64,000 bases of DNA from NCBI GenBank assembly GCA_049518415.1, contig JBEKRX010000002.1, forward strand, positions 62,001 to 126,000, given 5' to 3'. The notes under the pieces were generated by a model. The model saw nothing but the letters and a program-made list of their open reading frames with translations, searched no databases and was not told the origin of the DNA. This stretch comes from CAVQND01 sp049518415 (GTDB taxonomy: Bacteria > Verrucomicrobiota > Verrucomicrobiia > Limisphaerales > UBA8199). Positions 58,476 to 64,000 of the stretch are shown one piece after another; within the stretch, counting starts at the first letter, position 1, and every line of letters starts with the position of its first letter. Both the position numbers and the translations under genes were made by a program.

Positions 58476-61445
58476 ATGCAAGAGCTGTGGCACATCGGGC
58501 ACAAGGCCTTTCTGGGGGCTTTGCTCATCGCCATAATTCGTGCCCCCCTGGCATTGGGCTCTGTCCAGCCATCCAACCCGAATTCGCCTGCGCCGAACAC
58601 CCAAGCCGGGATGTACATGGGTCCCTCAGTGGATTTCATGTCCAAGGCGTGGACCAATAGCCGACCCCACATCACCCCCGCCTTCCCCCGGACCAAGGAG
58701 GAAATAGACGGGTTTAACGCGATGAAAAAACGGGCCGAGCAGGGGGACGCTGACGTTCAGTCGGCGCTCGGGGCTGAGTACTGGGCGGCCAACGACTACT
58801 CGGAGGCTCTGAAATGGTTCCGAAAGGCGGCGGCGCAGAATCAAGACTCCGCTCAATACGCCCTTGGCCTGATGTACCAAAACGGACGCGGCGTTGGGCG
58901 GGACGAAAAGGAAGCGATGCGTTGGTTCCACAAGGCCGCCGGGAACGGCCACGCGGCCTCGCAGTTCGAGCTGGGCGCCTGCTACTATGAAGGGAGCGGC
59001 GTGCTGAAAAACAAGGTCGAGGCTTACAAGTGGTTTGACCTCGCGGACTGTTTTGGTTTCGGAGCGATCTATTCCGGGCTGGGCATAAGTGTCACGAACG
59101 ACGCGGCATCCATGAGGGCCAAGGTTGCTCAGGAGATGACCCGGGAGCAGGTCCAGGAAGCGGAGCGGGCATTTGCGCGCGTGCTATCCGAAATACCCGA
59201 CGAAGCCAGATGGACCGCCGGATTCTCGCTGTGCCACGCGGCGCTCTCGCACCTGGATAAGAAGGAGTACCCAAAGGCTGTCGAGTGGCTTCGGAAGGGG
59301 GCCAAATTGGGGTACGGGGCCGCTGAGGGCAGACTGGGGCAAATGTATCTTTCCGGTGAAGGAGTCGAGCGAGATTATGCCGAGGCTTTCAGGCTTCTCC
59401 ACAAGGCTGCTGGGCACGGCGATGAGCGAGCGCTTAAGCTCTTGGGAATGTGCTATGAAAACGGAACCGGCGTTCAGAAGGACTACACCGAAGCCGCGAA
59501 GTGGTGGCGCAAGGCTGCCGAGCAGGGGAGCGCTACCGCTCAGTTCAACCTTGGGGTCTGCTACGACCATGGCCAAGGCGTTGAGAAGAACCAGGCGGAG
59601 GCCGCGAAGTGGTATCGCAAGGCCGCCGAGCAGGGGGATGCTGACGCTCAATGCAACTTGGGGATCTGCTACGACACCGGACAAGGCGTTGGAAAGGACT
59701 ACCCCGAGGCCGTGAAGTGGTTCCGCAAGGCCGCCGACCAGGGGAATGCTCACGCTCAGTACAGCCTTGGGGTCTGCTACGCTAAACGACAGGGCGTTGA
59801 GAAGGACTACCCCGAGGCCGTGAAGTGGTGGCGCAAGGCCGCCGAGCATGGGAACGCTGACGCTCAGAGCAGCCTTGGGGGCTGCTACTACAGAGGACAA
59901 GGCATCGAAAAGGACTACGCCGCGGCCGCGAAGTGGTATCGCAAGGCCGCCGAGCAGGGGGATGCTGACGCTCAGTGCAACCTTGGGGTCTGCTACGACC
60001 ATGGCCAGGGCGTTGAGCAGGACCAGGCGGAGGCCGTGAAGTGGTTCCGCAAGGCCGCCGGCCAGGGGAATGCTCACGCTCAGTACAACCTCGGGGTCTG
60101 CTACGACCATGGCCAAGGCGTTGAGCAGGACCAGGCGGAGGCCGTGAAGTGGTTCCGCAAGGCCGCCGAGCATGGGGACGCCGACGCTCAGAGCGGCCTT
60201 GGGGGCTGCTACTACAGAGGCCAAGGCGTTGAAGGAGACTTCCAGCAGGCGGACAAGTGGTATCGGAAGGCTGCCGAACAAGGCTCATTAGAGGCGCAGT
60301 GTGGGCTTGGGACGATGTATTACCTCCGTGCTCTAGTGTCAGATGGCGCTGCGAAGGGCACAAGCCATCCCCCGGCTACAGACACGACTAAAGACTACCT
60401 CGAAGCCGCCAAGTGGTTTCGTCAAGCGGCAGAAAAGGGCCACCCCGGCGCCCAAGCAGGACTCGGCGGCATCCTACTGAATGGTCGTGGAGTAGCTGTT
60501 GACCATGCAGAAGCCTTGAAGTGGCTTCGGCGATCAGCCAATCAAGGCAACGCACTCGGGCAGTCATCGCTTGGCGAATGCTACGAGGAAGGGAAGGGCG
60601 TGCCGCAGGATTTCCTTGAAGCATATAAGTGGTACAACTTGGCTGGGGCAGAGTCCTCCCACTCCGCCTCCCAACGCCAGGCTCTGACATCGAGGATGAC
60701 GCCAGAACAGATCGCGGAGGCACAGCGCCGCTCTGCGCGCTTCGTCGCAAGCAAGGAAGCGCAGGACACGGCCCAGGCGCCTCAGCAGACAGGGACTTCA
60801 CTTGATCATTTGGAGCGCCAGGCCGGCGGCAGCGGCTTCTTCGTCACCGAAGACGGTTGCCTGGTCACGAGTTTTCATGTCGTGGCAGGCGCGGCCCGCA
60901 TCGTGATAAGGACGGGAAAGGGGACGCTCTCCGCGAAGCTGATCAACGCCGACAAGGTTAATGACGTGGCAGTCCTCAAAGTAAACGGAAAGTTCCCGGC
61001 CCTTCCCGTCGCGCCGAGTCGCGCAACGAAACTCGGCGAAACAGTCTTCACGATTGGGTTTCCGAACCTCGGCTTGCAGGGCTTTGCCCCGAAGCTCAGC
61101 AAGGGCGAGATCAGCACCTTGACCGGGGCGCAAGACGACCCGCGCGAGTTTCAAATCAGCGTGGCCGTTCAGCCCGGCAATTCCGGCGGGCCGCTTGTCA
61201 ACCAGTACGGCAACGTCGTGGGCGTCGTGGAGGCCAGGCTGGCGGACATTGCCACGCTCAAGAGTGCCGGCTCCCTTCCGCAAAACGTCAATTACGCGCT
61301 GAAAAGCTCCGTGCTGAGCGTGTTGCTCGAAAGCCTGCCGGAAGTTTCCTCAAAGCTCAAAGAGCCGTATCCGCCGAAGGACCGGAAATTCGAGGACGTA
61401 GTGAGAGAGACCGAAAGCGCCACGGCGCTTGTTTTGGTTTACTGA
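58476..61445 (+). CDS. Secreted Sel1-repeat protein fused to a trypsin-like serine protease
   Basis: 989 residues from ATG 58476, which starts a signal peptide (KAFLGALLIAIIRAPLALGS); the frame is open further upstream without features. About 15-17 Sel1-like repeats of 36 residues (WFRKAAEQGDADAQCNLGVC pattern) span residues ~80-760. The C-terminal domain (~785-960) is a DegP/S1C-like protease: catalytic His in TSFHVVAG, Asp in VNDVAVLKV and Ser in QPGNSGGPL. No PDZ domain follows. Sel1 arrays mediate protein-protein contacts, so this may be a protease with a built-in docking array. No neighbour suggests a target. Confidence 0.85.
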   Translation: MQELWHIGHKAFLGALLIAIIRAPLALGSVQPSNPNSPAPNTQAGMYMGPSVDFMSKAWTNSRPHITPAFPRTKEEIDGFNAMKKRAEQGDADVQSALGAEYWAANDYSEALKWFRKAAAQNQDSAQYALGLMYQNGRGVGRDEKEAMRWFHKAAGNGHAASQFELGACYYEGSGVLKNKVEAYKWFDLADCFGFGAIYSGLGISVTNDAASMRAKVAQEMTREQVQEAERAFARVLSEIPDEARWTAGFSLCHAALSHLDKKEYPKAVEWLRKGAKLGYGAAEGRLGQMYLSGEGVERDYAEAFRLLHKAAGHGDERALKLLGMCYENGTGVQKDYTEAAKWWRKAAEQGSATAQFNLGVCYDHGQGVEKNQAEAAKWYRKAAEQGDADAQCNLGICYDTGQGVGKDYPEAVKWFRKAADQGNAHAQYSLGVCYAKRQGVEKDYPEAVKWWRKAAEHGNADAQSSLGGCYYRGQGIEKDYAAAAKWYRKAAEQGDADAQCNLGVCYDHGQGVEQDQAEAVKWFRKAAGQGNAHAQYNLGVCYDHGQGVEQDQAEAVKWFRKAAEHGDADAQSGLGGCYYRGQGVEGDFQQADKWYRKAAEQGSLEAQCGLGTMYYLRALVSDGAAKGTSHPPATDTTKDYLEAAKWFRQAAEKGHPGAQAGLGGILLNGRGVAVDHAEALKWLRRSANQGNALGQSSLGECYEEGKGVPQDFLEAYKWYNLAGAESSHSASQRQALTSRMTPEQIAEAQRRSARFVASKEAQDTAQAPQQTGTSLDHLERQAGGSGFFVTEDGCLVTSFHVVAGAARIVIRTGKGTLSAKLINADKVNDVAVLKVNGKFPALPVAPSRATKLGETVFTIGFPNLGLQGFAPKLSKGEISTLTGAQDDPREFQISVAVQPGNSGGPLVNQYGNVVGVVEARLADIATLKSAGSLPQNVNYALKSSVLSVLLESLPEVSSKLKEPYPPKDRKFEDVVRETESATALVLVY
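59461..60290. repeat. Tandem 108-bp coding repeats (Sel1)
   Basis: Seven to eight near-identical 108-bp units within the Sel1 region (recurring GTGAAGTGGTTCCGCAAGGC and GGGGTCTGCTACGACCATGG). High DNA identity implies recent expansion or homogenisation, and copy number may vary between strains. Confidence 0.85.
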
Positions 61446-61669
61446 ATGCCCGCTCTGAGCAGCGGCGTCCTGGGCATTTCCAAGAAACATCCGCTGATTC
61501 ACGGGCATCCGAACGGAATCGAATCTGGAAAATTGACCAACTCCCAAAGGATGTCCTCACAAGGCTGGACCCCCTCGCCGCCTGCGTCACCGTATTTATG
61601 AAACGGCTCGCTAGAGTTCTTGACCGGCAAAACTCGTTGTAATCAGGTCAAGTTTCGCTGCGATTGCAA

Positions 61670-61688
61670 TCCCGATTCCGAATCGGGA
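61670..61688. repeat. REP-like hairpin with CCG triloop
   Basis: TCCCGATTCCGAATCGGGA, identical to 38491-38509. It lies in the 277-bp spacer between the convergent Sel1-protease and SulP genes, with no T-tract. Confidence 0.7.
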
Positions 61689-61722
61689 CTCGACTCCAGA
61701 GGTGGTCTGAGGCGCAGCCTCG

Positions 61723-63429
61723 CTAAGCGTTGGGCTGGGCCTGGTGGAAGGCCTCGATGCATTCATGGACTGAGTGGAAGAAACTCGCCTGGCCAAGCTC
61801 GTCGGCGAGGCCGATCCGTTCGAGGACATCACGGAGGGGGCGGTTGGCGTGGGCGATCTTCAGGGCAATGCCCTGCTGCTCCAATTCGCGGTTCAAGCTG
61901 TGCAGGGATTCGGCGGCGGTCACATCGATAGCGGTGATCGCCTGGGCATCGAGCAGGAACCAGCGGACCGGGGGGCGGTTGGCGGCGATGAGCTGACGGA
62001 CGCGTCCGACAAAATGCCCGGCGTTGGAGAACAGCAGCGGGGCATAGAAACGATAGGCCACCAGGCCGGGAATGGTCTGGGCGGCCTGGGCGTCGCCCAG
62101 GTCGTGGAAACCGTGCCCGGGCACCTCGCGCAGGACGGCATCGGGCGGATGAGAGATGCGGTTGATGAGGCCCAGGAGCGAGAGGGCCACGCCCAGCAGA
62201 ATGCCCGGCACGACCCCGACGGCCAGCACGCCCAGGGTGGTCAGCGCGGCCAAGATGCTGCTGCCACGATAAAAGCGGTAGAGCCGGAACATGACCTCGA
62301 ACTCGACCAGGTTAACGCCGCCGAAGATGAGAATGGCAGCCAGGGCGACTGCCGGCAGCCGGGCCATGACGGGCGTCAGGAATAGGAGAAAGAGCGTCAG
62401 CGCCCCTGCGGCTACGAGGCTGACGAGTTGGGTCTTGCCGCCGGCGGCGTCGTTGATGGTCGTGCGGGCCTGGCTCCCGGTGACCGAGAACCCCTGGAAC
62501 AGCCCGGTGAACACGTCCGCCAGCCCCAAGGCCGTGAGTTCCTGGTTGGCATCGACTTCATAGCCGTTCCGCTCGGCGAAGGCCCGCGCCAGCAGGATGC
62601 CCTCCGTGTAGGTCAGCAGGGCGATGCCGATGGCCGCTGGGAGCAACGTGTGGACCTCGCGCCAGTCGATGATGGGTACGGCGAAACCTGGCAGCCCGCC
62701 GGGGAAGGCGCCCACCACCGCCACGCCGCGCTGGTCGAGCCGAAACATGAACGAGGCGGCCAGAGCAATGACGAACACCGCCAGGGCCGGCGGCACTTTC
62801 GGCACCAGCCGCCGCAGCGTGAAGAGCAGCGCCAGGAGACTCGCCCCAAGCAGCAGCGTCGGCTCATCGGCCTGGTGCAGTTTGCCGGCCAGTTCGCCCA
62901 GGCGCGGGAAAAAGTCGGTGTTCTTCAGCGGCACGCCAAACAGCTTGTCGAGTTGCGAGGCCACCAGGATCAACGCCGCCCCGGTCATGTAGCCGACCAG
63001 GACCGGTTTCGACAGAAAATCGGCCACCGCGCCGATCTTGAACCGGGCGCCCAGCAGCAGCAACAGACCCGTCAGCAAGGCCAGCGTGGCCGCCAGGCCG
63101 GCCGCGCGCGCGGCGTCCCCGCCCGCCAGCGGAACGATCGCGCTGGCCACCAGCAGCGAGATCGCGATGTCCGGCCCGACGATGACCTGCCGCGAACTGC
63201 CGAACAGCGGATAGACCAGGAGCGGAATCAGGGCCGCGTAAAGACCGTGCTGCGGCGGAAGCCCCATCAGACCGGCGTACGCGATCACGGACGGGATCAT
63301 GACCACGCAGACGCTCAAACCCGCCAGCAGGTCAGCCGGCAGCCATTCGCGCCGGTATTGGCGGAAAAGCACCAGGCCCGGAAGGCGGCGCGCCAGTTCG
63401 GACGGGGGTGGTTCGGGGGTGGCGGTCAT
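61723..63429 (-). CDS. SulP-family anion transporter with STAS domain
   Basis: 568 residues. The N-terminal membrane domain has the SLC26/SulP signature (DLLAGLSVCVVMIPSVIAYA, GLPPQHGLYAALIPLLVYPL, FGSSRQVIVGPDIAISLLVA) and about 12-14 segments. A cytoplasmic STAS domain (about 440-560; VRWFLLDAQAITAIDVTAAE) follows. It could carry sulfate, bicarbonate or another anion; the sequence does not decide. Starts at ATG 63429. Confidence 0.92.
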   Translation of the reverse strand: MTATPEPPPSELARRLPGLVLFRQYRREWLPADLLAGLSVCVVMIPSVIAYAGLMGLPPQHGLYAALIPLLVYPLFGSSRQVIVGPDIAISLLVASAIVPLAGGDAARAAGLAATLALLTGLLLLLGARFKIGAVADFLSKPVLVGYMTGAALILVASQLDKLFGVPLKNTDFFPRLGELAGKLHQADEPTLLLGASLLALLFTLRRLVPKVPPALAVFVIALAASFMFRLDQRGVAVVGAFPGGLPGFAVPIIDWREVHTLLPAAIGIALLTYTEGILLARAFAERNGYEVDANQELTALGLADVFTGLFQGFSVTGSQARTTINDAAGGKTQLVSLVAAGALTLFLLFLTPVMARLPAVALAAILIFGGVNLVEFEVMFRLYRFYRGSSILAALTTLGVLAVGVVPGILLGVALSLLGLINRISHPPDAVLREVPGHGFHDLGDAQAAQTIPGLVAYRFYAPLLFSNAGHFVGRVRQLIAANRPPVRWFLLDAQAITAIDVTAAESLHSLNRELEQQGIALKIAHANRPLRDVLERIGLADELGQASFFHSVHECIEAFHQAQPNA

Positions 63430-63766
63430 GGGGGAAACGTAGAGTCGTTGAAGCGTTGGAGGGTTGAAGCGTTGAACCGCTAACTCCGATGTTTCTTAGC
63501 GCGGCGTAGCCGCAACCGAGTTGGGACGGAGGCGCGCGTCCCTCGCAGAGAATCTTCGCAGCCGGCGAGCATGTTGGACTATTGCAGCGCAGTAGGTGCC
63601 CATAAGGTGATGGCCGGATGATATGTGGCAGAATCAGAGAAGACATGCAAGCCCTGGCCAAAAACGTTGCTGCTGGTCAAATCGCAACAGTGCTTGGCGG
63701 GAGGCCTGGGGCAGCCGAATATTCTTATCTTCTTGGATCCTAGGAAGTTACGCGTTTCTCCGCCCC
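63430..63766. other. Spacer with short direct repeats
   Basis: GTTGAAGCGTTG occurs twice at 63443-63475. No gene is visible. Right of this lies the probable glnB promoter region. Confidence 0.4.
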
Positions 63767-63768
63767 GC

Positions 63769-63784
63769 CTGGCATGGCAGGTGC
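63769..63784 (+). promoter_or_regulatory. Possible sigma-54 promoter of the PII gene
   Basis: CTGGCATGGCAGGTGC has the GG-N10-GC spacing with a good -24 element and a weaker -12 (GTGC instead of TTGC). It lies ~84 bp before the ATG. PII genes are often NtrC/sigma-54 controlled. Confidence 0.35.
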
Positions 63785-63867
63785 GGAGGGGTTTGGCCAG
63801 ACGCCGCCGCCTCATTGCCAACGATGCTGCGCAGACTGGCACCTGGCGCGGGGTCGCAAGCGTTGCA

Positions 63868-64000
63868 ATGAAAAAGATCGAAGCCATCATCAAACCATTC
63901 AAACTGGAAGAAGTGAAGGATGCCCTGGGGGGGATCGGCATTGAGGGCATGACCGTCACGGAAGTCAAGGGTTTCGGCCGCCAGAAAGGCCACACTGAGA
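63868..64000 (+). CDS. glnB: P-II family nitrogen regulatory protein, N-terminal part (runs off the window)
   Basis: The first 44 codons: MKKIEAIIKPFKLEEVKDAL, then GIGIEGMTVTEVKGFGRQKG, the invariant start of GlnB/GlnK up to the beginning of the T-loop. It senses 2-oxoglutarate and ATP/ADP and controls nitrogen enzymes or AmtB. GlnB versus GlnK cannot be decided because the T-loop and the next gene are outside. Confidence 0.93.
   Translation, partial: MKKIEAIIKPFKLEEVKDALGGIGIEGMTVTEVKGFGRQKGHTE

Noticed and set aside
59461..60290. Regular direct repeats considered as a CRISPR-like array
   Set aside because: The 108-bp period is coding (36-residue Sel1 units), with no spacer-like variable blocks and no cas genes.

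Overview
The window looks like chromosome of a Verrucomicrobiota bacterium, most likely near Limisphaerales/Pedosphaeraceae. This is inferred from gene content, not from any marker gene: high GC, a secreted PKD protein with GloVer tandem repeats and a Verrucomicrobia-style C-terminal domain, a VPEGG variant of the PEP-CTERM sorting signal, and spacers rich in palindromes and 9-bp periodic repeats. There is no rRNA and no CRISPR array. One tRNA, tRNA-Pro(TGG), is present.

Layout. 1-3.6 kb: edge of a GspE/PilB-type ATPase gene, an RluE-like pseudouridine synthase, and a divergent manganese pair (mntH, mntR). 3.7-36.4 kb: a large exopolysaccharide/O-antigen-type cluster, nearly all on the minus strand. 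It contains an O-antigen ligase-like protein and a second polymerase-like protein, a Wzx-type flippase, two UDP-GlcNAc 2-epimerases, several SDR epimerases/dehydratases including gmd, two DegT/DnrJ/EryC1 aminotransferases, seven glycosyltransferases (two of them a tandem duplication), methyltransferases, a DUF362 protein, an alpha/alpha-toroid protein, and two GbsR-like regulators at the end where transcription probably begins. Seven gene junctions are 4-bp ATGA overlaps. In the middle, on the plus strand, lies a VPEGG-CTERM protein with a near-consensus sigma-54 promoter, as expected for a surface protein co-regulated with exopolysaccharide.

36.6-49.5 kb: ordinary chromosome. It holds a degenerate receiver protein with PilU/PilT-like ATPases, MidA-like and RsmE methyltransferases, dnaJ-grpE, an NfeD-flotillin-PLDc_N operon, a beta-carbonic anhydrase and IspH. 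49.5-58.2 kb: a variable region with a partial tRNA-Pro copy, a MITE-like palindromic element, the PKD/GloVer protein, the intact tRNA-Pro, a REP-associated transposase remnant, an HsdM remnant and a 1274-residue Type IIG-like restriction-modification protein enclosed by inverted copies of a ~215-bp sequence. 58.4-64 kb: a secreted Sel1-repeat/trypsin-like protease fusion, a SulP anion transporter and the start of a glnB-type PII gene.

The most striking property is how many broken genes sit in the spacers of the polysaccharide cluster: a beta-helix protein stub, an epimerase tail, two flippase pieces, glycosyltransferase and ABC-permease N-termini, a methyltransferase without its core, and a glycosyltransferase whose 3' end runs into a foreign gene fragment. 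This suggests a locus built by repeated gene replacement. Function calls come from motifs read by eye; no database search was run.
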